Notes: a model not told the origin generated them from the letters alone. A stretch of 64,000 bases of DNA from Streptomyces sp. HUAS 15-9 (GCF_025642155.1 NZ_CP106798.1:7192001-7256000), one strand, 5' to 3'. Counted from the stretch's first letter, positions 50,775 through 63,099 are shown. A program made the numbers and translations.

Positions 50775-52574
50775 ATGCGTCGCTCTGCCGCGCGGAAACT
50801 GACGGTTCTGGCGGTTTCGGCCGCCGTGGTGTCGGTGGGGGCGGCGGCGCCACCGGCTCCGGTGGCCGGGACGGTGGCGAAGGTTCCGGTGGCTGTCGGC
50901 TACGGCGGCGCGGTCGCCAGCGTCGACGCGGACGCCTCCGCCGCCGGCATCGAGGTCCTGAGGAAGGGCGGCAACGCCGTCGACGCAGCCGTCGCCACGG
51001 CCGCCGCGCTCGGCGTCACCGAGCCCTACTCCTCCGGTATCGGCGGAGGCGGCTACTTCGTCTACTACGACGCCAAGTCCCGCACGGTCCACACCATCGA
51101 CGGCCGGGAGACCGCGCCGCTGACCGCCGGCTCCGACCTCTTCCTGGAGAACGGCAAGCCCCTCGCCTTCGCCGACGCCGTCACCAGCGGCCTGAGCGTC
51201 GGCACCCCGGGCACGCCCGCCACCTGGCAGACGGCCCTGGACGAATGGGGCAGCAGACACCTCGGTACGGTCCTCGAACCCGCCGAGCGCATCGCCCGCG
51301 ACGGCTTCACCGTGGACGACACCTTCCGCAGCCAGACCGCGTCCAACGAGACCCGTTTCCGCTACTTTCCGGCCACCGCGAAGCTGTTCCTGCCCGACGG
51401 CCGGCTCCCGGTCGTCGGCTCGACCTTCAAGAACCCCGACCTCGCCCGCACCTACGAGGAACTGGCCAGAAAGGGAGTCGGCGCGATCTACGACGGCGCG
51501 CTCGGCGAGGACGTCGTCCACACCGTGAACAACCCCCCGGTGGACCCGGGTTCCGGCTGGAACGCCCGCCCCGGCAAGCTCTCCGCCGCGGACCTGGCCG
51601 CCTACCGCGCCAAGCCGCAGGCGCCCACGAAGACGTCGTACCGCGGACTGAAGGTCTACTCGATCGCGCCCTCCTCCTCGGGCGGCACCACGGTCGGCGA
51701 AGCCCTCAACATCCTTGAGAAGACCGACCTTTCGAAGGCCTCCGAGACGCAGTACCTGCACCACTTCATCGAGGCGAGCCGGATCGCCTTCGCGGACCGC
51801 GGGCGCTGGGTCGGCGACCCGGCCTTCGAGGACGTACCGACGAAGGAACTGCTCTCGCAGAAGTACGCCGACTCGCGCGCCTGCCTGATCAAGGACGACG
51901 CCGTCCTCACCAGCCCGCTCGCGCCCGGCGACCCGCGCCACCCGGCGGCCTGCTCCACCGCGGGCACGGCGGCCCCGACGACCTACGAAGGCGAGAACAC
52001 CACCCACCTCACGGTCGCCGACAAGTGGGGCAACGTCGTCTCCTACACCCTCACCATCGAGCAGACCGGCGGCAGCGCGATCACCGTCCCCGGCCGTGGC
52101 TTCCTGCTCAACAACGAGCTGACGGACTTCTCCTTCGCCCCGGCCAACCCGGCCGTGCACGACCCGAACCTGCCCGGTCCCGGCAAGCGGCCGCGCTCCT
52201 CGATCTCCCCGACGATCGTGCTCGACCGGCACAACCGGCCCGTCGTGGCCCTCGGTTCGCCCGGCGGCGCGACCATCATCACCACCGTGCTGCAGACCCT
52301 CACGGAGTTCCTCGACCGCCGGCTCCCGCTGGTCGACGCGATCGCCGCGCCGCGCGCCAGCCAGCGCAACGCCGCCCAGACCGAACTCGAACCCGCGCTC
52401 TACGACAGCGACCTGAGGACCCGGCTGGAGGCCATCGGCCACAGCTTCAAACCGAACCCCGAAATCGGTGCGGCCACCGGCGTCCAGCGCCTCCCGGACG
52501 GCAGATGGCTGGCCGCGGCGGAGAAGGTACGCCGGGGCGGCGGTTCGGCGATGGTGGTGCGACCGGCGAGGTAG
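50775..52574 (+). CDS. ggt: Gamma-glutamyltransferase, secreted
   Basis: The 599-aa precursor has a signal peptide (about 1-28), the large-subunit blocks GGNAVDAAVA and SGIGGGGYFVYYDA, the substrate Arg in DGRETAP, and the autocatalytic cleavage site NTTHLTVADKWGN near residue 400. After cleavage the Thr becomes the N-terminal nucleophile of the small subunit. PGKRPRSSISPTIV and GSPGGATIITTVL are typical of it. The enzyme cleaves glutathione and other gamma-glutamyl compounds outside the cell. Confidence 0.93.
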   Translation: MRRSAARKLTVLAVSAAVVSVGAAAPPAPVAGTVAKVPVAVGYGGAVASVDADASAAGIEVLRKGGNAVDAAVATAAALGVTEPYSSGIGGGGYFVYYDAKSRTVHTIDGRETAPLTAGSDLFLENGKPLAFADAVTSGLSVGTPGTPATWQTALDEWGSRHLGTVLEPAERIARDGFTVDDTFRSQTASNETRFRYFPATAKLFLPDGRLPVVGSTFKNPDLARTYEELARKGVGAIYDGALGEDVVHTVNNPPVDPGSGWNARPGKLSAADLAAYRAKPQAPTKTSYRGLKVYSIAPSSSGGTTVGEALNILEKTDLSKASETQYLHHFIEASRIAFADRGRWVGDPAFEDVPTKELLSQKYADSRACLIKDDAVLTSPLAPGDPRHPAACSTAGTAAPTTYEGENTTHLTVADKWGNVVSYTLTIEQTGGSAITVPGRGFLLNNELTDFSFAPANPAVHDPNLPGPGKRPRSSISPTIVLDRHNRPVVALGSPGGATIITTVLQTLTEFLDRRLPLVDAIAAPRASQRNAAQTELEPALYDSDLRTRLEAIGHSFKPNPEIGAATGVQRLPDGRWLAAAEKVRRGGGSAMVVRPAR

Positions 52575-52788
52575 GGGGCGGGGCCCGGGAAGCACGGGCG
52601 GTTCCGGGGTACGTTCCGCCTGCGCGTCCGCCGCGGACACCCCGGCTCACGCGTCGGGAGCATCTGGCGTGGCTCGCGCTGGGCGCACGCCGCCTGGGGG
52701 ACCGGCGCGCGCGGCTTGGCCGGGGCGTCCGGCGCGTGCGGCCCGACTTGGGTGTGCGAGGGCCCCCGGGGTGCCTGTGCCCTGGTGG

Positions 52789-55413
<2,625 letters not shown>

Positions 55414-55475
55414 GACGTTCCGTTCCTTTGGTGCTCGTTCATAACACCTTGGCACGGATGGGGACGGAGGGCACC

Positions 55476-56267
55476 TTACGGGTGGGCCCTTCCGCCGGCC
55501 CGCCGCTCGGTGAGAATCCGGGGGCCGCTCCGGGTGATCGCCACCGTGTGTTCCACGTGCGCCGCGCGCGAGCCGTCGTTCGTGCGCAGCGTCCAGCCGT
55601 CCGATGCCGTGAAGTAGGCGTCCCTGCCGCTCGCGATCAGCATGGGCTCGATCGCCAGGACCATGCCGTGCCGCAGCGGAAGGCCCCGGCCGGGCCGGCC
55701 CTCGTTCGGCACCTCGGGCTCCTCGTGCATACGGCGGCCCACGCCGTGGCCCCCGAAGCCCTGCGGTACGCCGTATCCCGCCGTCCGGCACACCGAGCCG
55801 ACGGCATGGGCGATGTCGCCGATGCGGTTGCCGACGACGGCCGCCGCGATGCCCGCGGTCAGCGCCCGCTCGGCGGTGTCGATCAGTCGTACGTCCGTCG
55901 GGCGCGGTCTGCCCACGACGAAGCTGATCGCCGAGTCGCCGGTCCAGCCGTTCAGTTGGGCGCCGCAGTCGATGGAGACGAGGTCGCCGTCGCGCAGCCG
56001 GTAGCGGCTCGGGATGCCGTGGACGATCGCGTCGTTGACGGAGGCGCAGATCACGGCGGGGAAGGGGGTGGGGGCGAAGGAGGGGCGGTAGCCGAGGAAC
56101 GGCGAGGAGGCACCGGCCTCGCGCAGCACCTCGTGCGCCACGTCGTCCAGTTCCTTCAGTGAGACGCCGACGGCCGCGGCCGCCCGTACGGCTGTCAGGG
56201 CCCGGCCGACGACCTGGCCGGCCGTATGCATCGCGTTGATCGACGTGTCCGTCTTCAGCTCCACCAT
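55476..56267 (-). CDS. map: Methionine aminopeptidase type I
   Basis: The 263-aa protein has the pita-bread metal ligands: Asp in LVSIDCGA, Asp in GWTGDSAISF, His in FGGHGVGRRMHEEP, Glu in LAIEPM and Glu in VEHTVAI. It removes the first Met from nascent proteins. It appears to be an extra copy, not in a ribosomal or secY context, and is divergent from a small XRE regulator with 32 bp between starts. A -10 (TATAGT on the minus strand) lies 7 nt before the ATG, so the mRNA may be leaderless. Confidence 0.93.
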   Translation of the reverse strand: MVELKTDTSINAMHTAGQVVGRALTAVRAAAAVGVSLKELDDVAHEVLREAGASSPFLGYRPSFAPTPFPAVICASVNDAIVHGIPSRYRLRDGDLVSIDCGAQLNGWTGDSAISFVVGRPRPTDVRLIDTAERALTAGIAAAVVGNRIGDIAHAVGSVCRTAGYGVPQGFGGHGVGRRMHEEPEVPNEGRPGRGLPLRHGMVLAIEPMLIASGRDAYFTASDGWTLRTNDGSRAAHVEHTVAITRSGPRILTERRAGGRAHP

Positions 56268-56299
56268 GCCAATTACTATACCGGTATTAGAATGACGGC
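56268..56299. promoter_or_regulatory. Divergent, probably leaderless promoters around a palindrome
   Basis: ATACCGGTAT (56278-56287) is a perfect palindrome. Read to the left it gives -10 TATAGT, 7 nt before the ATG of map; to the right it gives -10 TAGAAT, 6 nt before the ATG of the XRE gene. Both starts would put the transcript end at the start codon. The palindrome overlaps both -10 regions and may be the operator of the XRE protein. Confidence 0.65.
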
Positions 56300-56551
56300 A
56301 TGGTGCGCACCCCTCTCACCCCCGAAGAACGCGAACGCGGCGAGCGGTTCGGACGGCTGCTGCGCGAGGCCCGCGGCGACCGGAGCATGGCGGACGTCGC
56401 GGCCGAGGCGGGGGTCTCCGCCGAGACCCTCCGCAAGATCGAGACCGGCCGGGCTCCGACCCCGGCGTTCTTCACCGTCGCCGCCCTGGCCCGCGCGCTC
56501 GACCTGTCCATGGACGAGCTGGCGGACCGGTGCGTGCCACTGGAGGTCTGA
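56300..56551 (+). CDS. Small XRE-family helix-turn-helix regulator
   Basis: The 83-aa protein is one HTH domain: GRLLREARGDRSMADVAAEA, then GVSAETLRKIETGRAPTPAFF and a last helix. It has no sensing domain. Being divergent from map with a shared palindromic promoter, it probably controls itself and map (inference). Confidence 0.88.
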   Translation: MVRTPLTPEERERGERFGRLLREARGDRSMADVAAEAGVSAETLRKIETGRAPTPAFFTVAALARALDLSMDELADRCVPLEV

Positions 56552-56737
56552 GCGGACCCACCCGCCTCGTCGGCCGTCGGCACCCTGCGTGGCCGTCGCG
56601 GTGCCGGTCGTCATCACCGAAGTGTCGCCGGGGAGAGAGATCGGTGCACTCGCGCGGAAAACTCCCCGTAGCCGTCCCGTAACACAACTCGTGTTTTCTA
56701 CAGAGCCGGAGTGCTCCGGTCTGGCGGGAGTTGGGCG

Positions 56738-58111
56738 ATGGATGTGGATCAACTCCCCCGGCGGGTAGGGGAGTTCGTGAACTACCTGGACGGCCTGCTG
56801 GCGCGCCTGGACCAGCGTGACGGCTGGTGCGGAGTGTTCTGGCAGCGCGATCCGGACGGTATGCAGGCCTGTCTCGAGGGGCGTGAGGTGCCCCCGTGGG
56901 ACGTGGTGGACGCGCTGCTGCGGGACCTCGCGGCGGCGCACGGCACCGTGGCCGCCGGGCTGGAGGCGGAGCGGGCGCGGGCGTTGCACACGGCCGCGCT
57001 CACCGCGTACGACGCCCGGCCGGGCGGTCGCGACGCCCTGGGGGACCGGCTCGACGTCATGCTCCGCGAGCGGCGGTACGCGGCCGAACGGCAGGCGGAG
57101 CTGGGCCGGTTGCTGGCGTCCGCGACCAGCCCGGAGGAGGCCGACGCCATCCGGTTCGACCTGGCCTGGGCCCGCGACGACCATGAACGGGCGACCGCCC
57201 GGTGCGCGGAACTCCGGTCCCGCATGGCCGAGTCGGACCGGCGGGCAGCCGACGGGGGACCGGCCCCGTACGGCGACGCGGCCCCCGCACCGGCTCCGCC
57301 CCCCGAGACCGTGCCGACGCCCGCCCCCACTCCCACCCCGCCCCCCGAGACCGCGCCGGCACCCGTCCCTGCCCCCGCCAAACAGCGCAAGCGCCGCCGC
57401 GGCAGTGCCCGCTTCGCCGGGATGGCCGAGGACGAGGCCGCGCCCGCCGTCGTACCGCAGACCCCCGTGCCGGTGCCGTCCGCACCGGATGCCACCGGGG
57501 GCCGTACCCTGCGAGGGGCCCGGTTCGCCGGGGCCGCCGAGCCGGCGGACCGGAGGCGGCCGAAGGCGGAGCCGCCGGACGCGGAGGCCGGACGGGCCGT
57601 CGCCGGGGCCGTGGCGACGCTCGAGCGGCTGCGCGGCGAGGGCCGTACCGGCGAGGCGCACGCCCTGCTGGTCGAGATCGCCCACTGGCCCGCCGCCCGC
57701 CTCCCGCTGCTCGCCGCGGAGCTGCAGCGCACCGGGCTCGGCGCCGACTGGGCGACCCTGCTCTGGGAGGCCGCCTCGCTGCCCGCCGGCCGACTGGTCG
57801 CGGCCGCCGACGCACTGGTCGCGGCCGGTCGCGGCGGAGACGGAGAGCAGATCCTGCGCCAGGGTGTCGTACGGCCCGCCACGGAGGTGGGCGAGGCCGT
57901 GCTGGAGCTGGCCGACGAGGGGCGCACCCGCGAGGTGCGTGCCCTGCTCGACGCGTACGTCCGTATGCGCACCCCGGAGGAGGCGGCCCGCAGCGTCGCC
58001 CCCGACCCCCAGCGGCTCGTGCCGCTGCTGCTGGAGGCCGCCCGGGGCGTCTCCGACGAGCGCAACTGGGACCTGGTCCACGCCCTCCGTGTGGCCGGTC
58101 ACTCCGCCTGA
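56738..58111 (+). CDS. Large Ala/Pro/Arg-rich protein, function unknown
   Basis: The 457-aa protein has a helical N-terminal domain of about 160 residues (VNYLDGLLARLDQRDGW, then Arg/Glu-rich coiled helices), a disordered Pro-rich middle (about 180-215), two repeats RGSARFAGMAED and RGARFAGAAEPA, and a C-terminal helical repeat domain of about 170 residues (LERLRGEGRTGEAHALL, LVEIAHWPAARLPLLAAEL) like alpha-solenoids. No signal peptide. Similar proteins occur in streptomycetes; the function is unknown. Confidence 0.72.
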   Translation: MDVDQLPRRVGEFVNYLDGLLARLDQRDGWCGVFWQRDPDGMQACLEGREVPPWDVVDALLRDLAAAHGTVAAGLEAERARALHTAALTAYDARPGGRDALGDRLDVMLRERRYAAERQAELGRLLASATSPEEADAIRFDLAWARDDHERATARCAELRSRMAESDRRAADGGPAPYGDAAPAPAPPPETVPTPAPTPTPPPETAPAPVPAPAKQRKRRRGSARFAGMAEDEAAPAVVPQTPVPVPSAPDATGGRTLRGARFAGAAEPADRRRPKAEPPDAEAGRAVAGAVATLERLRGEGRTGEAHALLVEIAHWPAARLPLLAAELQRTGLGADWATLLWEAASLPAGRLVAAADALVAAGRGGDGEQILRQGVVRPATEVGEAVLELADEGRTREVRALLDAYVRMRTPEEAARSVAPDPQRLVPLLLEAARGVSDERNWDLVHALRVAGHSA

Positions 58112-58210
58112 ACGGGCCCGCGACTCACCCACTGGAGTGTGAAACGTGATCGACTCCGCGGGTTAACGGCAATGGTCTTGGCAAGGCTCTCCCCGAGGCT
58201 TACGTTCGTC

Positions 58211-58241
58211 CCTCTACGGCCTGCGTCTACGGGCGTAGAGG
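58211..58241. promoter_or_regulatory. Inverted repeat before the pyrimidine catabolism cluster
   Basis: CCTCTACG (58211-58218) and CGTAGAGG (58234-58241) are perfect 8-bp arms with a 15-nt spacer, 29 bp before the ATG at 58270. A CTTTCTACGCTCC block before the second nitrilase gene (about 62118) shares the TCTACG half. It is a candidate PucR site. Confidence 0.45.
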
Positions 58242-58269
58242 CTCTGACGACCCGCCGAAGGAGCAGCTC

Positions 58270-59112
58270 ATGGCCAACGTCGTACGTGCCGCCCTGGTCC
58301 AGGCCACCTGGACCGGCGACACCGAGTCCATGGTGGCGAAACACGAGGAGCACGCCCGCGAGGCGGCCCGCCGGGGCGCGAGGATCATCGGGTTCCAGGA
58401 AGTCTTCAACGCCCCCTACTTCTGCCAGGTCCAGGAGCCGGAGCACTACCGCTGGGCCGAGCCGGTGCCCGACGGCCCGACCGTGCGCCGTATGCGGGAG
58501 CTCGCCCGCGAGACCGGCATGGTGATCGTGGTCCCCGTCTTCGAGGTCGAGCAGTCCGGCTTCTACTACAACACCGCGGCCGTGATCGACGCCGACGGAA
58601 CCTTCCTCGGCAAGTACCGCAAGCACCACATCCCGCAGGTCAAGGGCTTCTGGGAGAAGTACTACTTCAAGCCGGGCAACGTCGGCTGGCCCGTCTTCGA
58701 CACCGCCGTCGGCAAGGTCGGCGTCTACATCTGCTACGACCGGCACTTTCCGGAGGGCTGGCGGCAACTCGGACTGAACGGCGCGCAGTTGGTCTACAAC
58801 CCGTCCGCCACCTCCCGCGGTCTGTCCGCCTATCTGTGGCAGTTGGAGCAGCCCGCGGCCGCCGTCGCCAACGAGTACTTCGTCGCCGCCATCAACCGGG
58901 TCGGGCAGGAGGAGTACGGGGACAACGACTTCTACGGCACGAGCTACTTCGTCGACCCGCGCGGGCAGTTCGTGGGCGAGACCGCCAGCGACAAGGCCGA
59001 GGAACTCGTCGTCCGCGACCTCGACTTCGACCTGATCGAGGAAGTCCGGCAGCAGTGGGCGTTCTACCGCGACCGGCGACCCGACGCGTACGAAGGGCTG
59101 GTGCAGCCATGA
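58270..59112 (+). CDS. Nitrilase-superfamily amidohydrolase (beta-ureidopropionase-like), first copy
   Basis: The 280-aa enzyme has the Glu-Lys-Cys triad of the family: Glu in IIGFQEVFNAPY, Lys in GKYRKHHIPQ, and Cys in CYDRHFPEGW. It is closest to N-carbamoyl-beta-alanine or N-carbamoylputrescine amidohydrolases. Given the dihydropyrimidinase gene nearby, cleavage of N-carbamoyl-beta-alanine (or the beta-aminoisobutyrate analogue) to beta-amino acid, CO2 and ammonia fits best. It overlaps the aminotransferase start by 4 bp and has a full-length paralogue at 62159. Confidence 0.9.
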   Translation: MANVVRAALVQATWTGDTESMVAKHEEHAREAARRGARIIGFQEVFNAPYFCQVQEPEHYRWAEPVPDGPTVRRMRELARETGMVIVVPVFEVEQSGFYYNTAAVIDADGTFLGKYRKHHIPQVKGFWEKYYFKPGNVGWPVFDTAVGKVGVYICYDRHFPEGWRQLGLNGAQLVYNPSATSRGLSAYLWQLEQPAAAVANEYFVAAINRVGQEEYGDNDFYGTSYFVDPRGQFVGETASDKAEELVVRDLDFDLIEEVRQQWAFYRDRRPDAYEGLVQP

Positions 59113-60392
59113 GCGACCTCTACGACCGCCACCGCAACGTCCTCCCCGACTGGCTCGCCCTCTACTACGAGGACCCGCTCGAACTCACCCACGGCGAGGG
59201 CCGGTACGTCTGGGACGCCGACGGCAACCGGTACCTCGACTTCTTCGGCGGCATCCTCACCACGATGACCGCGCACGCGCTGCCCGAAGTGACCAAGGCG
59301 GTGAGCGAGCAGGCCGGGCGGATCCTGCACTCCTCGACCCTCTACCTCAACCGGCCGATGGTCGAACTCGCCGAGCGCATCGCCCAGTTGAGCGGAATCC
59401 CGAACGCCCGCGTCTTCTTCACCACCTCCGGCACCGAGGCCAACGACGCCGCCCTGCTGCTCGCCACCACCTACCGGCGGAGCAACACGATCCTGGCGAT
59501 GCGCAACAGCTACCACGGCCGCTCCTTCAGCGCGGTCGGCATCACCGGCAACCGCGGCTGGTCCCCGACCTCGCTGTCCCCGCTGCAGACGCTGTACGTC
59601 CACGGAGGCGTGCGCACACGCGGCCCGTTCGCCGAGCTGAGCGACCCCGAGTTCATCTCGGCCTGTGTGGCGGACCTCAGGGACCTGCTCGGCCACACCC
59701 GTGCGCCGGCGGCGCTGATCGCCGAGCCCATCCAGGGCGTCGGCGGCTTCACCTCGCCGCCCGACGGGCTCTACGCGGCCTTCCGGCAGGTGCTCCAGGA
59801 GCAGGACATCCTGTGGATCGCCGACGAGGTGCAGACCGGCTGGGGACGCACCGGCGAGCACTTCTGGGGCTGGCAGGCACACGGCCGGAGCGGGCCGCCG
59901 GACATGCTCACCTTCGCCAAGGGCATCGGCAACGGCGCGTCCATCGGCGGGGTCGTCGCCCGCGCCGAGATCATGAACTGCCTCGACGCCAACAGCATCT
60001 CCACCTTCGGCGGCACCCAGATCACCATGGCCGCCGGGCTCGCCAACCTCAACTACCTGCTGGAACACGACCTCCAGGGCAACGCCCGGCGTGTCGGCGG
60101 ACTGCTCATCGAGCGGCTGCGGACCGTCGCCGCGCAACTGCCCGGCGTACGGGAGGTGCGCGGACGAGGGCTGATGATCGGCGTCGAGCTGGTGCGGCCG
60201 GGTACCGACGAGGCCGACCCGCGAGCCGCCTCCGCGGTCCTGGAGGCGGCCCGTGAGGGCGGGCTGCTCATCGGCAAGGGCGGCGGGCACAACACCAGCG
60301 CGCTGCGCGTCGCACCGCCGCTGTCGCTGACCGTCGCGGAGGCCGAAGAAGGCGCCGCGATCCTCGAACGCGCTCTGAGGAGCACCTTCTAG
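59109..60392 (+). CDS. Class III PLP aminotransferase
   Basis: The 427-aa enzyme has the class III layout: FTTSGTEANDAALLLAT for phosphate and PLP contacts, IADEVQTGWGRTG with the ring-stacking Asp, and the PLP Lys in LTFAKGIGNG. Relatives include beta-alanine-pyruvate and 4-aminobutyrate transaminases. In this operon it would take the amino group from beta-alanine or beta-aminoisobutyrate produced by the coupled nitrilase. The ATG at 59109 overlaps the previous stop (ATGA). Confidence 0.92.
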   Translation: MSDLYDRHRNVLPDWLALYYEDPLELTHGEGRYVWDADGNRYLDFFGGILTTMTAHALPEVTKAVSEQAGRILHSSTLYLNRPMVELAERIAQLSGIPNARVFFTTSGTEANDAALLLATTYRRSNTILAMRNSYHGRSFSAVGITGNRGWSPTSLSPLQTLYVHGGVRTRGPFAELSDPEFISACVADLRDLLGHTRAPAALIAEPIQGVGGFTSPPDGLYAAFRQVLQEQDILWIADEVQTGWGRTGEHFWGWQAHGRSGPPDMLTFAKGIGNGASIGGVVARAEIMNCLDANSISTFGGTQITMAAGLANLNYLLEHDLQGNARRVGGLLIERLRTVAAQLPGVREVRGRGLMIGVELVRPGTDEADPRAASAVLEAAREGGLLIGKGGGHNTSALRVAPPLSLTVAEAEEGAAILERALRSTF

Positions 60393-60419
60393 CCCCGACC
60401 CGGACAAGGGAAGACCGGC

Positions 60420-62003
60420 ATGACCACCACCTTGGAGCCCTGGGGAACCGCAGAGGTACCGGAACCCGTCCTGTCGGTCCGTCAGGTCCTCGGCCTGGAA
60501 CGGGTCCTGGCCGGAGAGCCCGAGGTGGTGGCCGGCGCCGGTCAGCTGGACCGGCCCGTGCGCTGGGTGCACGTGGCCGAGGCCGCCGATGTCGGCGTGA
60601 TGCTCACCGGTGGCGAGATGGTGCTCACCACCGGGGTGCTGCTCGCCGGTGACGAGGCCAAGCAGGCCGAGTACATCCAGTCGCTGCACCGCGCGGAGGC
60701 CGCGGCCGTGGTGCTCGGGCTCGGCCGGGCGTTTCCGGCCCCGCCGGACGTGATGCGCCGGGCCGCCGAGCGGTGCGGGCTGCCCATGATCGTCCTCCAC
60801 CGGCCCTTCCCCTTCGCCGAGCTGACGGAGGAGGTCCAGTCCCGCCTGGTCCGGCGGAAGTTCGCGGCCGTCAGCCTCTCGGAGTCCGTACGGACGGCCC
60901 TGACCGCGCTCATCACCGCGGGCGCTCCGCTGCAACACCTGCTCGACGAGGTGGCCCAGCACAGCGGCTGTCCGGTCGTCGCCACCAACCTCGCCCATCG
61001 CGTCCTGGCCACCGCGGGCGAGCGGTCCGCCGTGGACGACGTGCTGCGCGACTGGGAGCGCATCGCCCGGCAGGCGGGCGGCAGCGAGGGCGACGGCTGG
61101 ATCCGGGCGGAGCTCGGCGGACGCGGAGAGCGCTGGGGGTGGATCGTGCTGTGCGGGTACCGGGGCGACACGGCCACCGGGCGACTGCTCGCCGACCGGG
61201 CCGCCGAGGCGCTCGTCCTGCACCGCATGCTCGGTGACGGCTCCGCCCACACCTGGGAGGAGCAGTCGGCGCAGAGCCTGCTCACCGACCTGGTCTCCGG
61301 TGTCGTACCGGCCCGGCAACTGCTGCCACGGGCCCGCGCCGCCGGACTGCCGGTCAACCGGCGGGCCTTCGTACCCCTGGTCGTACGGGACGGTGAACCC
61401 GCCCGACTCGACCGTGTGCTGCGGATGCTGGGGCTTCCGGGGCTCGTCGCCGAACTCGCCGACGGTGCCACCGCCGTACTGCTCAGCCTCGCCCGGGACC
61501 AGGACGCCGGGGCCCTCGCGGCGCACTTCGCGGCGCGGCTGCGCACCGAGTCCGATCAGGCCCGTACGGTCGTCGCCGCGGCCGGCCCGCGCACCGTCTG
61601 GGACGACGTCCCCGCCGGGCTGCGCGAGGCCCAGCATGTCGCCGACGCCGTCGCCGACTCCTCACACGCCCTGGACCTCCCGGCCGTCGTTCGCCTCAAG
61701 GACGTCCATCTGCGCGGTCTGATACGGCTGTTGCGGGACGACCCGCATGTACAGTCCTTCGCGGAGCGGGAACTGGACGGGCTGCTGTGCGATCCCGGCC
61801 AGGAACTGCTCGACGTGCTGCGGACGTACCTCGCCACGGGCCGCAACAAGTCCCGCACCGCCCAGCTCCACCATGTCTCCCGGCCCGCGCTCTACCGCCG
61901 TCTGGAGGCGATACAGACGCGGCTGGGCGTCGACCTCGACGACTTCGAGCAGGCGGCGTCGGTGCACATCGCGCTGCTCGCACATGACGCGCAACAGGGC
62001 TGA
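60420..62003 (+). CDS. PucR-family transcriptional regulator
   Basis: The 527-aa protein has an N-terminal PucR domain (about 20-140, ending near the RPFPFAELTEEV block), a GGDEF-like degenerate centre and a C-terminal HTH (LATGRNKSRTAQLHH, SRPALYRRLEAIQTRLG). Such regulators control purine and pyrimidine catabolism and answer pathway intermediates. It stands between the two nitrilase genes, 27 bp after the aminotransferase, so it is likely the cluster regulator. Confidence 0.88.
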   Translation: MTTTLEPWGTAEVPEPVLSVRQVLGLERVLAGEPEVVAGAGQLDRPVRWVHVAEAADVGVMLTGGEMVLTTGVLLAGDEAKQAEYIQSLHRAEAAAVVLGLGRAFPAPPDVMRRAAERCGLPMIVLHRPFPFAELTEEVQSRLVRRKFAAVSLSESVRTALTALITAGAPLQHLLDEVAQHSGCPVVATNLAHRVLATAGERSAVDDVLRDWERIARQAGGSEGDGWIRAELGGRGERWGWIVLCGYRGDTATGRLLADRAAEALVLHRMLGDGSAHTWEEQSAQSLLTDLVSGVVPARQLLPRARAAGLPVNRRAFVPLVVRDGEPARLDRVLRMLGLPGLVAELADGATAVLLSLARDQDAGALAAHFAARLRTESDQARTVVAAAGPRTVWDDVPAGLREAQHVADAVADSSHALDLPAVVRLKDVHLRGLIRLLRDDPHVQSFAERELDGLLCDPGQELLDVLRTYLATGRNKSRTAQLHHVSRPALYRRLEAIQTRLGVDLDDFEQAASVHIALLAHDAQQG

Positions 62004-62158
62004 AACAAACGATGACCTGGGAAAACGGCGGTGAAACATGGGTCGAGGAAGTCGTGACACCGTGACACGCCGAACGCCCGCAGACGTGACACGCTGCAAC
62101 TCAAAGCCCGCTTCCGGTCTTTCTACGCTCCTCAGACACCGAGCGACCGGAGGTCCCG

Positions 62159-63001
62159 ATGAGCAGAGTGATCCGTGCCGCCCTCTTCCAGACCGCCTGG
62201 ACCGGCGACAAGGAATCGATGATCCAGGTACACGAGCAGGCGGCCCGCGACGCGGCCGCGCAGGGTGCTCAGGTCCTGTGCTTCCAGGAGCTGTTCTACG
62301 GACCCTACTTCTGCCAGGTGCAGGACAAGGCCTTCTACGAGTACGCCGAGCGGATCCCCGACGGGCCGATCGTCAAGCGTTTCCAGGCGCTGGCCAGGGA
62401 ACTGGGCATCGTCCTCGTCCTGCCCATGTACGAGGAGGAGCAGCCGGGCGTCCTCTACAACACCGCGGCCGTGATCGACGCGGACGGCTCGTACCTCGGC
62501 AAGTACCGCAAGCACCACATCCCGCAGGTCCCCGGCTTCTGGGAGAAGTTCTACTTCCGTCCCGGGAACAGCGGCTGGCCGGTCTTCGACACCGCCGTCG
62601 GCCGGATCGGCGTCTACATCTGCTACGACCGCCACTTCCCGGAGGGCTGGCGCGCCCTGGGCCTCGCGGGCGCCGAGATCGTCTTCAACCCGTCGGCCAC
62701 CTCGCGCGGACTGTCCCGCTATCTGTGGCAGCTGGAGCAGCCCGCGGCGGCCGTGGCCAACGAGTACTTCGTCGGCGCGATCAACCGGGTCGGTGTGGAG
62801 GACCTGGGCGACAACGACTTCTACGGCACGACCTACTTCGTCGACCCGGAGGCCCAGTTCGTCGGCGAGGTGGCGAGCGACAAGGAGACCGAACTCGTCG
62901 TCCGCGACCTGGACCTGGCCAAGCTCCGCGAGGTCCGCGACCGCTGGCAGTTCTACCGGGACCGCCGTCCCGACGCGTACGGCCCGCTGACCGCTCCGTA
63001 A
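62159..63001 (+). CDS. Nitrilase-superfamily amidohydrolase (beta-ureidopropionase-like), second copy
   Basis: The 280-aa enzyme has the same triad as the first copy: Glu in VLCFQELFYGPY, Lys in GKYRKHHIPQ, Cys in CYDRHFPEGW, with equal length and end (FYRDRRPDAY). Differences cluster in the N-terminal half and near residue 85-95, where substrate contacts lie. The pair may split the substrates of uracil and thymine breakdown, or add dosage. It starts a second transcript, with its own upstream region of 155 bp, and precedes dihydropyrimidinase by 98 bp. Confidence 0.9.
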   Translation: MSRVIRAALFQTAWTGDKESMIQVHEQAARDAAAQGAQVLCFQELFYGPYFCQVQDKAFYEYAERIPDGPIVKRFQALARELGIVLVLPMYEEEQPGVLYNTAAVIDADGSYLGKYRKHHIPQVPGFWEKFYFRPGNSGWPVFDTAVGRIGVYICYDRHFPEGWRALGLAGAEIVFNPSATSRGLSRYLWQLEQPAAAVANEYFVGAINRVGVEDLGDNDFYGTTYFVDPEAQFVGEVASDKETELVVRDLDLAKLREVRDRWQFYRDRRPDAYGPLTAP

Positions 63002-63099
63002 CCGGCCCGCACGGCCGTCGGTCCGGTGCACGGGGGGGCCGGACCGGCGGGACCGACCTGCACCACACCACCAGTGTCGAACACGGCAGGAGAGGGACA

